DNA of 64,000 nt from Sclerurus mexicanus (lineage: Eukaryota; Chordata; Aves; Passeriformes; Furnariidae): the NCBI GenBank assembly GCA_013396755.1, contig VWZF01005253.1, positions 171,490-235,489 of the forward strand, written 5' to 3'. Positions 1 through 12,700 of the stretch are shown in pieces; the stretch's first letter is position 1; every line of letters begins with the position of its first letter. Both the position numbers and the translations under genes were made by a program. The notes beneath the pieces are model-generated. The model did no database searches, was not told the DNA's origin, and worked only from the letters and a program-made list of their open reading frames with translations.

Positions 1-1370
1 GTGGGAACAGTACTGCCTGGAGAGTTGCTCTGAACGTGAGAGCAGAGATGTGACTCAGGCAGAGGGTCACAAGGCCTGTTTTGACTCTCCCAGGCATGCT
101 GATGCCAAAGCTGAAGACCCACTCACTTTCCAGTTGAGTTAACTATGTTCCAGTCTGAGTCCTTCTCTCTGGAGCTCCATGTCCTCAGCATGCGCACGCT
201 TTACTGCACAGGCAGGGAGTCTACTTGGTGTAACCCTGGGTTAGGAAGAATTCCAGATGTTCAAGAAAGGAATGACCCTCCCCTTAGAATAAGACTATTT
301 CGGAGCTGCCTTGTACTGACAGACTTCATAAGAATATTAAGAAGGTGATTTGGGTACAAGGAAGGACCCTTTTGCAGAGATCATCTAGCACACTACACTG
401 CATAAAGCAAATGGAGATCTGCACCTGTCTCATATCGTCCAGCTAAACCAGAGAACCCCATATTTCTAGGAGACTCCAGCAGGCAGGTAGGAACACACAG
501 AATGCTTGCAAACAGCTACCTCTCAGCAGATGGCCTCAAAAAAGTCATTATTACACATTACTACAATTTGATTAGCAGAAGTTGCTGAGTAGTAACTACT
601 CAGCTCTCCAGCTGGGAACTCTACACTGGAGTGGAGAGGGTGCCTTTTCCTTTCTCCTGGAGACTTTGGAAGCAAGAGATGGACCAATGGTGTGTGGCAC
701 ATCCCCAAAAGGTCTGTACTCCAAAGGTCTGCATGCCAGCTCTTGTGGACTAAGGAAGTACATGTCGAGCCTCAGCACAGATGGAAGAACTAAGGCTCCT
801 CTATGACACGCATGGTCAGTTCAGCTCTATTTTGCTGGGATGTTGGAATATATTTATATATGCACACATGGTATGTACATGAACAAAGATTTTTGCTATC
901 CAGCATAGATTTAAGCCGTATGGTAGGCCTGAAGGTCTATCCTAGCTCAGCATCCTTCTGTCCACAGTGCCAGAAGTGGCTCAGATGAAGGAGTCTAGAC
1001 AGCACACGTCACTCTTCTCCAAGCAGTTCCCCAAACACCAGTGACCCATAGCTCAGAATTGTTCTGGACATTATGTGTCTCTTCCATATTCTCCAGTCTC
1101 CCCTTTAAGTCAGTTAAGCTCTCAACATCCCCAGATACCATGGTAGTGTGAAACAAAACACTTTTGGATAAAGTGCCTCAACTTCACTCTATTAGAAACC
1201 TCCTTGCTCCTGGAACTCCATGAAACTGTGGATCCCCACCACTCCCCTCAGGCCACTGTGACCACTGTTACAAACATCCTTCCCAGATTGCAAATTTCTA
1301 CATTTTCCACATTGTCCCAAGTGGCGATGGTCAGGTCAGAGCCCACTATTTTATATAGGAGTTTGGGGCT
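1..1370. other. Region without recognised gene
   Basis: No exon with convincing homology or paired splice sites was seen on either strand. The stretch lies downstream of the likely poly(A) signal of the minus-strand unit, so it is probably intergenic or a neighbouring intron. Confidence 0.4.
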
Positions 1371-1390
1371 GTTTCTCCTTGTTATTTATA

Positions 1391-1396
1391 TTTATT
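1391..1396 (-). terminator. Candidate poly(A) signal of the minus-strand unit
   Basis: On the minus strand this reads AATAAA, inside an A/T-rich run with further AAATAA/TATAAA variants just downstream. It is the first canonical hexamer I see below the stop codon at 3171-3173, and would give a 3' UTR of about 1.8 kb. Its use is inferred. Confidence 0.35.
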
Positions 1397-3170
1397 TACA
1401 CTGGACATCACCTGCTCATCATCCCAGGGCCACTCTGTTTCTCCACAGCTGACTTCTGGCTTCAGTACCAGTGTAATTCCTTACCAACACGAACTTACTT
1501 CACACTATTCTTTTTCCTAGCTATGACCACACAGGTTCCCAGGCATTGCTTCAGAGCTCCACGGTTGATCTTTCCAACTAGGGATGTCAATTGCATACTT
1601 TTAACTCACTGATTCTATCTCTTAATTCTTGTTTTCTTTGTCTGGATAGAAGTACAGTGGGACGCTAAGAAAGAGAGGACAGGAGAACGCAGTTTTCACA
1701 AGGAGAGAACCTGGGCTGTCAGCTAGGTCCACTCAGAGAAGGGCCTCAGCAGGAATCCTAAACACCCCAATGAACTGTGGGCTTGATGACAGATTGAGAA
1801 AACAGCAAGAATGAACTCCCTGATGGCTCCGGGAGGGCTGCTGCACTGGGTACACCAGGAGACCGGAACTCCTGTGTTTGGCTGCACTGGGCCAGGCTGC
1901 ACCTCCCAGCACCCTGCTGCAGCATTCAGGGTGTTGGTGACCAAAGCACTGAGCTCATCTCCTCTCCCCACCTGAGCTCACAGCACAGAGACTTGCAGCA
2001 GAGGAAATTCAGCCCTGGCTCCGGAACAGTCTGCTGTGATGCAGCATCTCTTTTCTTGAAGTGATTACTGCTCTTCTGCAGCATTTGTTGCCAGGAGACC
2101 AAGCATTGTCCTAATTACATATGAAAAGCAACTGCTGTCTCCAGATTGCCTGCTTGACAGAAAGGGCCGTATATCAAGTTAAAACAGATCATGTAAGAAA
2201 AATTCTTATCTTCTGGGCTCTGAAAACGCTGGATCCTGCTGCTTCACTACACAGAAGGCTGTACTGTCTGTGCCTCTTCCACCTGTGGGTCTGAATGGAA
2301 AAGGGGGTCCATGCATCACACCACACAGCTCAGCAAGCCGCATGCTCCGAGCAGCTTCTATGGTGCAGGTAAACCTCAGCAGCCAACGCCAGCTCGTTGC
2401 CCTGCTCAGGGAGCAGCAATCCTTCCACCTGTGTGAGAAGCACCGAGGCCTCCATGCACCAGACTTCCTGTCTGTGCCAGAGGTTCAAAAACACTGGAGA
2501 AATGGGAGCAAGCTTTGATTTATAACATCTGGATTCAATGCTGAAGTTGCCTACCTCTTCCCACTAGAGACATGACACACTGAGAGGCCCTATCAGGCAG
2601 GACAGATGCCATGCAGTGCAGCCACACAGAAGCTCAGCTCTACCCTGTCTCAATCTCTCTAGAAACGACACAGCCACAAGCACTCACTGCCCCAGAATTT
2701 CCACAGCAAGTCCACTTGGCATGTGAGCAGCTGCAGCATCTACTTGACTTTTTCTTCCCATACTCTCACTACTCACTTTGGTTCCTCCATTACTAAGGGG
2801 TCGTCCCGTGGCATCCCACCAAGACCTGCACGGGGCATCCTGCCAGCCGAGCATCCTGTTGGTAGAATCTTAGCACCTACCCTGAAGGGAGCTTAAAGAC
2901 TTACCCTGGCTAAAGGAAGAAGGCAACAAACAATTGCCAGAGATGGAAAGAGCAGTTACAGGTACACAAGGAGCATGGGCTCTGTGTGGAACAGCACTGG
3001 CTCCATGTGGAAAGGCTCCAGCCTAAGGCTCCAAAACTGCTGGTAAAACTGCCCACACAGCGTGCTGCAGCAGCAGCCTAGAGCCCTTGGGATGCAGTGA
3101 GGGAACCACTTTACTTTTTTAGAAGCAAAGCATACTCTGCATTCTCAAGCAGACAGTGGTCCCTGCTCAG

Positions 3171-3391
3171 CTACAAGAGCACAGGACGGAGGCAGCTGCA
3201 GCGTGCAGTACCGTAAAGACACTCCAAGTCATCCTGCCCTGAGATCAGCCAGCTCCTGAAGAGGCGCAGGTGGTAGGAGCACTGCTGCAGGTGATGGGCT
3301 AGGGTGGCATCCAGGGAGATGGTCCGGCTCGTGGCACAGTCAGAGGAAAAACGGCGCAGCAACTGGGCAACATGCTGGTGCTCCAACACAT
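3171..3391 (-). CDS. Terminal coding exon, gene not recognised
   Basis: A polypyrimidine-rich acceptor (CCTCTCCTCTAG) at 3392 and beyond is followed by 72 open codons and a TAG stop at 3171-3173. The exon starts with two bases that complete a codon (probably GAT, D). The peptide begins D-V-L-E-H-Q-H-V-A-Q-L-L-R-R-F and is helical in character, with heptad-like leucines, then a Cys-rich tail ending C-L-R-P-V-L-L. I do not recognise the family. Being on the same strand and downstream of PPIP5K1, it could be that gene's diverged last exon or the last exon of a separate gene. I could not find a neighbouring exon that joins it in phase with certainty. Confidence 0.5.
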
Positions 3392-6008
3392 CTAGAGGAG
3401 AGGGCCCATAGAGAATGAGAGGAGAGGGGCAGGTGCACCTGGGGACAGAGAAGCTCTGGAGATGTGGGGATGGATCTGCCAGCACCAGGGCCGCTGGGTG
3501 AGAATGATCCACACCGCACAATAAGCCAAATCCCTCCCGCAGTGAGCAGGTCAGGAATGCCCTTAGAGCTATGTCCCCCTAGGGACATCAGGGCAGGCCA
3601 GCCTCCCTCCTGGCCCAGCCTGTGCCCAGCTGCAGCACAGGGCTGCACCTGAACAGCGACAGCTGATCTTTGTAAGTGAAAGTCTGACAAGTGAATAAAT
3701 TTTAGGACACATTCTGAGTCCAATACAGTTCAGGTTTGGCTAGATAAGATGATTAGGCTCAGGCCCACACTCAGTCTTCTGCAGCCAAGATGAAAAATCC
3801 AGACTGCCAACAGAGCGTTCGAGTCCTGCATCCAAGCACAGTCAGGCATCTCAGCATGTGGGACAGAGAGCAAATGGTCCAGCATCAAACAAGCAGAGGC
3901 TGTGCAAGGGACATGGGGAACAGCAGGGTCTGGCTGAGAGCAGAGTGCTGTGAATGTGGAAGAACAGGGTGGTCACAGAAATGCTGACCTCCCCTCTAGA
4001 CTCTAAGAGCAGCCCTGTGCAATCTTCTGTGATATCTTTGCATGGCAGACAAGACACCAGCATGCAGGCATGTCTTCTCCACATACACAGCCTCAGGACT
4101 CACATCACACACCCAAGACTCGTGAGACCAGGGCATAAACCATCTGGTCTGACTCTGTATTTGGCCACTGCCCTGGTTCACATGTCCCATTTCACCACAC
4201 AGAGGCAGCACTCCAGAAACAAAATCCAGACTGAGATCTGGGAACAGTTTTTGCATTCTCAGGCAAGTGGTTCATGGGGTTAAACATCCCTCCTGCTCAA
4301 AAGCAGTGCCAAGCCTAGACCAAACATTCCTGATTTGAAGCTTGCACTTGCTGGACCCCTGTTTTTGTTTTCTTGATTAAGGAGCACTTTTCTATTAGAA
4401 ATACTCATTGGGTTCTGGGGAGAAATCTGATGTCCAGTTTCACACTATTGTATCTGGGGCATGGGCAGCTGCTTTGCAGCATGGCTTAGGAAAGGCTGGA
4501 GCTGGGTTGCATGCAAGATAGAAGAACACACCCTGCTGACATACACCACATGAGCTCTGATGGTGTCCAGACACACAGACAAACTGAGCAGTTTTTTGGT
4601 CACCAAGCAAACACAGAGAATAGGTTCCCTTCAGTTACTTGAAACAGTAGAGCCACAGTGAGCTGCCCTTTCCCCTTTCATCCTTCCCAAAACAGTCTTC
4701 TGAATTTCATTCATCTTCCAGATCACACCGAGCAGGATGTCTTCATATTCACCACAAGATTGCAGAAGCTGCCTTGATCATGTAAGGCAAAAATACTTCA
4801 CTTGGTTTCAGGAAGCTTTGCTTCCAGTTTGTGTCAACTGGAAGGAGGCATGAGGGGAGGAGGCATGCTGTGAAACTTTTTAAAAAGTATCTCTGCAAGA
4901 CTTGGAGAGTAACACCCGCTACAACACAGCTAGTGGTCTGTAACCTCACAGAGTCACACTTCTCACACTTCGAGTGTCACATTATAGCAACATTGGAGCA
5001 GAGAGAGTCAGCAGAAGCACTGGCAGCCATCGTTCACCAAGCCTTTCCAGAGCTATGGGCAGGATGGGGTAAAGTAGGTGACACAACGCCAATCCCCTCC
5101 CACCTCAGGAAGGTGGCAGGCCCAAGCCAGCACTGTCCACCAACAGCAGACAAGAGCTCTGGAGAGAAACCATTCCCAGCATAACGTCGGCAACAAAGGT
5201 AAGCCTACCTGTACCAACATCACTGTGCTTTGGGAACCACAGGACCAGCCTAACAGACAGGTTTGCCAACAGGAGGCCATGAGTCTACCAGTACTCCTGA
5301 CATGGAACACCATGCACAGAGGGAATGCTGCTGGCGCTTTCTTCTCTCCCACTCTACAGTGGGCTCTCCCACCCTACAGGTGACACACAGCTGGACCAAG
5401 GCTATGCTTGTTTTCATCCTGCAAATCTGCACTGTAGAAACGGAACACCTCAGCTGCTGATGTTCCAGCACATGGAGTGGATATCATCCCCCCAAGTCCA
5501 GCGGTAGTCTCCCCCTGATCTCCACTCCCCTGAAAAGGAGCATGAGATAACACCTTCATGTCAACAGTGGAGTTAAAGGCTGCTTCAGAGCAGTCCACTC
5601 ACAGAGCCACAGCTTTTGCGTTTTCTCCTGGGACACAAACACCTCAGGGGAGAGCAGAGGCACCACTGAGCAGTAACAGGGGATGAGTGAACACACTAGT
5701 CACAATGAGACAATGGGAGAAGGTGAAGCATGTTTGGACACCAGATATACAGACAAAAAAACACAAGAAGGCTGAGAGGAGAACATGTGCAGAGAGAACT
5801 GAACATGAGTGTGGGGTTAGAAGTGTGAAGGAACGTCAAATCAAGGAAGCAAACGTACCATTAGTCGGATGCTTTGCAAACGACACAGAAAATCGTTTTA
5901 CGGCTGGCATAGACAAGAGCTCTGAGGAAATAAAAACAGATCATCTCAGTTAACAGCCTGCTTCGAAGGATCCCCCTCATACGCTTGCAACTACCCTTTC
6001 AGGTTCAC

Positions 6009-6117
6009 CTTTCTGACCCCCACAACAGCTGCTCCAGCTGGCACTGCGGTAGCACCTGGGACACTCCATGTGCAGGTCTGACTGAACCGCTCAGCCTCCT
6101 CACACTCTGCGTCTCCT
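6009..6117 (-). CDS. Candidate PPIP5K1 C-terminal exon (tentative)
   Basis: The minus strand reads TATTGTCAG, then 109 open bases, then donor GTGAAC. It begins in the phase left by the 25-base candidate exon at 6288-6312 and encodes E-E-T-Q-S-V-R-R-L-S-G-S followed by a Q/L-rich segment. Support is only the paired splice sites, the open frame and the phase agreement; there is no clear homology. It may be a chance open stretch. Confidence 0.25.
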
Positions 6118-6287
6118 CTGACAATACACAGACCTCAGCCACACTCGCAGCGACAGACAGCATCTCACACCTTCCTATCACATGAGGCTCAGTCCAGTAC
6201 AGGATGCAGCCAGGCCATATGCACAGCCACTGGAGCACATAGCCAAGCAAGCAGCAGCACCACAGGAGGATTGTTTTCAGGATTTAC

Positions 6288-6312
6288 CTCTGCCCGAGGA
6301 AAACCAACCATT
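6288..6312 (-). CDS. Candidate PPIP5K1 microexon (tentative)
   Basis: A 25-base minus-strand candidate with acceptor CCCTCTGCAG and donor GTAAAT encodes N-G-W-F-S-S-G-R plus one base. It resembles a W-Y-S-S-G motif that I recall from the mammalian PPIP5K1 C-terminal region. It splices in phase to 6009-6117. So short a match could be chance. Confidence 0.3.
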
Positions 6313-9300
6313 CTGCAGAGGGACTGAAGAGTTCTGACACAGGTACAGCTCAAAACATCCTCTTAATGCAAACTTCACAGGGCTATTTATGAATTTAAAG
6401 GTAAATCACCTGACTAGGGAAGAAACAGTAGATCCATGAAGACATGCCTCTACAGTTCTTTGCTCAAAGCATTTCACTACAGGAGAGGCTTTGGGATACA
6501 CCTGTCAGAGTGGCCCTCAGGCTTCTCCTGGCCATGTCCCAGGCCAGAACAAGCTCTCCCATACAAATCACACATCAGAAAGACAGTGCAAGGACAGGTA
6601 CTGTGCATCTAACAGATGGGCTTTAAAGGACATGGACTAGGCTCCATATGCATACAAAAAAACCCAAAAAAAACAAAAAAAGAAAAAAGGGCTGGAAACT
6701 TCTTTTATTCCCATTCCAGAAATTCCTCAGCTATCATGAAAAAGAATGGCCTGGATCAGACCATCTGTATCTGGGATTTGATGTGAGATCCCAGTCACTC
6801 ATACCTTTCGCTGCTATTGAGGAACTTTCAGGAAATATTAGAAAACCCTTTTATTTCTCCTTCATGTTTCATGCATCCATTCTCTTTAGTCTATAGGGTC
6901 TGTATGCCTATCCTCCTCAGCAGTGTACCAATTCATGCTGCATACCCCCATGTGCTCCTCTAGCTAAATCCACTGGCTTGGCCAAGTAATGTATCTACAG
7001 CAACTCTCACGCTTGCTGCAATTTCCTCCACCAGCAACACAGCCCTAAAAACTGGTTTTCTTTCTTTAAACTCAAGAATCAGCATGACAATCTTCCCTAC
7101 ACATGCAGTCCCTAAGAGGTGCCCAAGCTCTGGAGCTGCACTCAGCTGGCGATCACCTCCATCCCACCCCACACCTCCTCTTGCCTCCAGGGCACATCAA
7201 TTGAAATGGCACTGACCCAGCTTACTGGGTTCCTGGTTTCAGGCAAGCCAAGTTCAAATCACAACCATCCATGGACCTTCCCTCAGCTTGAGGTTGGGAC
7301 AACTTTCTGCTGAAGTGTTCCTTAGCCCTCTTTCAGCTCCAGGCAAAAAAGACTTCAGAAATAAGGGCCCTTGAAACTTCCCTGGAACAAGGCAATTTCA
7401 CATTGGTGAAGTGCTATTAGCCACACACTGCACCTTGAAGCATCACAGCCATGAAAAACTATCAACGAGTTCATGCAAAGATGTGCTGCAGAATCTGAAC
7501 GCTTTCCAACACTATCAACCCAATGATTGTGAAAAAGGCCTTGAGACAAATGTCCTCCAAGTGTCTGCTGTAGCTGCTGTGTCACTGACTGCATCCAGCT
7601 CTAGTTACATTTGGTTTAAATTCCATTGTTCAGCATTTCATTGGTGCTCATTCAAGCAGGAACATGCAGGTCAAGCGCTCATTTCACATTCCAAACTACC
7701 TTCCCCAGAAGCTAAATGCCCTTCTGCCTCCTACTTGTTTTTCCAAGCCCCCAAGTCCTTCCCTCTAGGTGCCCTTATTTTAGCAAGGCGCTGGTAGCAC
7801 AGGGTGTCAGGTCATGCCAAGGAACATGAAAACAGAGGTGTAACATCAAGTCAATAATTGTGGGGTGTGTTAGTGACATGGTAGTTAACTAAGTCTGTCT
7901 TTTAGGTACTTGAGAGTACAACTGCATCTCAGCACATGGTGACTTTGTCACTGAATTTAGACTATTGCAGCAGGACTCCACTTGACCTTGAATGCCTGTA
8001 GCCAGCTGCAGGAACATTCTGCTACATAGCCTACAGAGACAGGCAGCCCAGCACTTGGACTGAGCAGGTCTATTCTGTGCCCAGCTGGGCACAGAGCAGT
8101 CTCTGATGCTTCTCCCTGAAAATCAGTGCTGCCTTGGACTCCCACTCCTTGCAGAGCTAGGAAAGCACAGCAGCCAGGTCCCTTGCTAGCCTTGCCAGGG
8201 CTCCCCTGTGACTCACACTCTGGCCTTGTGCCGAACACCATGAGCTTATTCTGCAACCTGTGATTAGTCAGCATTTGATGCTTGGGGCAGCTCAAACTGG
8301 TACAGTGAGGCCGAGAACGCTCCCACCTCACCCTCCCTGTCACTGTCACTCACAGCCCACTGTGTGCCACTGTGTACCCTGAGGAGGTGAGAAGCAGCTC
8401 AGTTTTCTCTTACACAAGAAAAGCAGCACAGGAGGCCAGTGTACATAATGGCACTCATGGGGTTTCAACAGAGCTGAGAACTGGACATCTTTCCACCCTG
8501 CTACGCTAGACCACTTTCCTCGCCTCAAAACTGAACAAAAATTCAAATGAACCAACCTCTTGTCTTTCCCAAATTACTGCCTTAATCATCTCCCCACCTT
8601 GTAATTCCGTGTTAGTGGTCATTATGATCCTCATTAGAAAGGTGCTCATTCTGTATTGATTAAAATACCAAAAGGAAAAAGACAAGATATCCATGACAGA
8701 TGATTTTACATCCATTCAGATGAGTGGTACAACATTAGGTGGTTTTCCAACCTGATCACGGCATGCTGTGCAGACCCTGTCCATGGAGCTCCTCAACTTA
8801 GTGTCCCAAAAAATGGTAAGTGAATCAGCAATTAGAGTCCAAGTGCCATTTCTATTGGGACCACAATGGACACTTGTAGTTGTGCATTACACCCTCCAAC
8901 TGTTCCAGGACAGCTCAGTCTCTCCCTGTGCTCCAATTTCCTTGCAAGTAAAACCCTCAGCTGCTCTCTGTGTGTGGCACCAGTGCTGGGCAGGATGGGG
9001 TGCAACTGCAGCACCTGCACCCATGGGCACTGGGCAACACTCACACCCATGACCCAAGTGCCTTCACCAGATTGTCCTGCTGACCTTCCCAGCAGTTTCT
9101 GCACAACTTCACAGAAACCAAACCTTCCAGTCCTTCTGCAGTATTTCATCCAAGCAGCCTGCTTACCTCAAGCCTTTCAGGTATATTGCCCTTGCTTTCT
9201 GACAGCTACCTCAGACTCTGCTGCATGCCCAGCCTCACTCTAGCATCCATCTTACTCACACCCAAGCATATCATTCTGCCTTTGGGACAGCTCCATCTTC

Positions 9301-9706
9301 CATACAGCAAGGACTATTGTTCCAAAAAGAGCTTAATTTAGCATCAGCAAGATCACCGAGATAAGCAAGCTGATGTGATCTGCTGGATTTCCATACCAGG
9401 ACAAACCTACTCAATATCTGGACCAATAAATCTTGCTTCACAACAGCGAGTAGTATTAAAATGTCAGACCAAAGTCAGACCCCAGCAATATGGCACATCA
9501 GCCTAAAACTCCACTCACACCGTCAGCCCCTGTTTGTCCTAGTAAGGATCACAATTTCTTGGGATATGGTAAATTCATTACTGTAGATGAGGTGAATATA
9601 CACATTCAGCTGTCACTGTTTGCAGCAGTCCAAGTCTGTGCCACAGGAGCATCCTGAGATACCAGTGTCCACAAAGTACCACCCTGCTGCCAGGGAACAC
9701 ACATAC

Positions 9707-12700
9707 CGTCTTTGTATGTCAGGCTGCTGGCAAACTTTTTGCCATGGCTGCGTGCGTAGTCCTGGAGGTTGGGGGCACTGGAGGAGCCTCCCAGCACAGT
9801 GGTGCTAAACAGCCCGGTGCACTGTGATCCTGGAAAGGCAGGGAAGGTGTTAGTATCACATATCCACTGCATGCAATTATAGAAAAGCACGGTTAGTCGA
9901 AGGATAAAGAATGAACTGGCCACTTTGCAAGCAATCTCAGGAAAAAAATATGATGTCGGGAAGCACAAGGAGGGCAAAGTTTTCCATTCTAAATTCCACA
10001 GTGCCAAATGAACAGCAAGTAGCCCAAAACTCAGCACCAGCAGAGTCCTAAGAGTCCTAACTCCATCCAGGGGTTTACCTCTGTTTGGCTTTCTTGCCTT
10101 GACCTAGGAGAAACATCTTTGTACCCTTCAGTCAGCAAAACAACACACTGATGTCAGAACAGTCAGGGTGCCAAACTGTTGATGTTCATGTCATAGGGCT
10201 TTATTGCTCTGCTCTTGTGCCCTTTCTCTTTGGAAAGGTCCTTTTTCTGTAGGACACCAAGGAGAGGAAAGGACTAACTGATCTGTGGATCAGCCAGTGT
10301 AGATTAAACCACTGTGAACAAGCAAGGAAGACACTCTGACCAGAGAGCTTACTTTCACAAGCTGATACTTCACAGCACCTCAGTCATGTCTCACTGCTCC
10401 AGCATAGGTCCAAGGTCCGACTGGTCCATGAATGAGCCTTGCAAAGCAACAGATGTGCACACAGCATTAAGTTTTACCTACCCTGTGTCAAGGAACATGG
10501 CATGCAAGATGGAGGGCAACCTAATTCCTGTGGCTTTGGCTTTGCTTCTCCAAGGCATAGTACTCTGCAGACTGACTTGCCTTCCTGTGATATTTAGGGA
10601 ACACCAGGCACTTGAAACAAGATTCTTTTGACTGACTGAGGAAAGCAATTGTGAGTGAAACAAAACCTTATTATGGGCCAGATACAGCCACTGATTGGCT
10701 GTAAATTCTTTGCTGAACTGTCTTGCTGCTGTATTCTGTACTGAGAATACCAGCTGCTAAAACCAACATTACTCCTGCATTCGAAAGGTTTTCCAGAAAC
10801 AAGCAGGTTGATCTGGTTCCACCTTGTCTGCCAAGGCAAAAAACCTGCCACACTGCTTATGAGTATTTATCAGAACAGTGCAATTACTACTACTGTGAAA
10901 GACATTTGAAGCAGCTCTTGATTCTAAAATACTGCATCATATTTTGGTTGGAAGGAGCCTGAAGCTTCTTTCCCAATGCCCCAGCAGGATTAACTCGGAT
11001 TAGCTTGCTAGGGTTTGCCCAGTCAAGTTGTCAATATCCCCAAGAAAGGAGATTTCACAACCTCTCTCAGTCCCTGCTCCAATATCTGGTGGGTGAAAAA
11101 CGTGGCCCTCCTAGCTAATTGGAATTTCTCATGCTGCAACTTGCATCTGTTTGTTCTCAACCGACCAGCACAGGTTTCGGGGATAGCCTGTGTCCATCCC
11201 CTCTGCAACCTCCCATTTAGGTGGTAGAACAGCATTAAGATCTCCAATCCCAACAAGTTCTGATCTGAACAAGCCTTGCTCTCAGCTTCTCCTCCAATGT
11301 CATGTGCTCCAGCCCCATCCACCTCCACTGCCCCTTAGTGGGCACACAAACCTGACACCCACAGCCGCCATGCCCCAGGGAGCCCAGGGCAGGACAGTAG
11401 AGCTTCAGGCACAGCCTCTCACAAGAGGTGAACAGAGAGAAAGAGCCAAACCCCTCAGTCTGTACTCCAGCTGATGCAGCCAAGCATGCCATCAACATTC
11501 TCTGGTGTGAGGACATGCTGGTGACACACATCCGTTCACTGCTCTTCAGGTCCACAGCTCTGTCTCTGCAAAGATCCCTTAGCCAGAGTTCTTTGGAGAA
11601 AACAGAGATCCAAACACAGAGCTGTTCACACCTAAGCTTAGCCTGAGCTGACCATCTGCTCCTGGGGTGATGGAAAGCATTCTTGTAGTGCTGAACTGCA
11701 ACTGCTCCCATACTGTGACACTGCTTGTGCCTTTCCACATCACAGATTAGCACATATGTGTCCTTGAACACACAGACAAAAAACTCTTGCCTGCAGGGTC
11801 ATGGATACACAAGCCTTAGAAAATTTCCTCTGAATGCCTTAAACTGATGCTGAGTGCTGACTCAGCATGAACTGGAATCTGTCAGAATGCAAACAAAATT
11901 TTGTCATGAGCAGTCAGAATGATGCTCCTCATTGCTCTTCCATGGCTTAAACAGCAAAAAAATCCACCCAAGTGACTCATTTACTGGCAGATAAAAACAG
12001 AACGTCAGATTTTTAGGACTTTCTATCTTGAACAACCTTGTGTCACTGATCATTAAGCTGAGGATACCCCAGTGTTTCTGCTACCCTGCTGCAGACAGAG
12101 GCATTTCGCTAGTGCCCTTAAGTCAGAAGACAATTTACAAAGATGACCATGTAGACAGCAGCAACAATCTACAGTGAATTCCAGGAGACCACTGTAGCCA
12201 AAGTAACCACACACACACACAGACACTCACATCTACCCTAAAGAACATAAAGGCCATTTGGATTAAAATGTACCAATCCTTGCTAGAAATTACTGTATGT
12301 GCTGGATCTTTTCTGTGCGTTTAATTTTCACATGTTCGTTCAGCGTTTCAGATGTTTAAAAATAGATGCCCTTGATTTCCCTCTGGGAGTCTTAGCAAAA
12401 GGCTTCATGCCACTGGCAGTGCTCAAACAGGTGTCATTTTACCCCATTTTGAAGCATTCTTGCAAGCAAAGAAAGACACTAAAACTCCCCTGGGCTTCTC
12501 AAGCTAGAAGCATACACACTATGGCAAACAATCCACAACAATGCAGGATGCTGCCAGGAGAAACATGGCACACTCCAAGGCACAGACAAAGCAAGCTGCA
12601 GCCGCCCCTTTTCCAAAGAGAGATTTCAAGGCATTTTTTAAATGACAGTAGAGGCATCATTCTGGCAGGTATGGCAGCAGGGCTATTGCAGGAGCTGTGT

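Larger units (their letters stand above)
3392..9706. other. Presumed introns of the minus-strand unit
   Basis: Mostly sequence without clear coding signal on either strand. Two small minus-strand candidate exons (6009-6117 and 6288-6312) are listed separately. An A-rich run lies at about 6656-6688. A weak minus-strand open stretch at about 5374-5540 follows a TTTTCAG acceptor-like site, but its phase does not match the candidate exon upstream. The PPIP5K1 exon expected to follow 9707 was not found here. Confidence 0.4.

Noticed and set aside
2270..2518. 82-codon plus-strand ORF, with a minus-strand stretch that looks like V-E-G-L-L-L-P-E-Q
   Set aside because: It lies below the stop codon of the terminal exon, in the presumed 3' UTR, and neither strand gives a supported exon pair.
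5053..5598. Minus-strand open stretches after CTCTCCAG and TTTTCAG
   Set aside because: Acceptor-like sites exist, but the frames are rich in unlikely W/C residues or do not match the phase of the candidate exon at 6009, so I could not support them as PPIP5K1 exons.
11235..11771. 178-codon minus-strand ORF inside the 5-kb PPIP5K1 intron
   Set aside because: No recognisable domain, no splice site pair in phase, and the flanking exons already join in phase without it.
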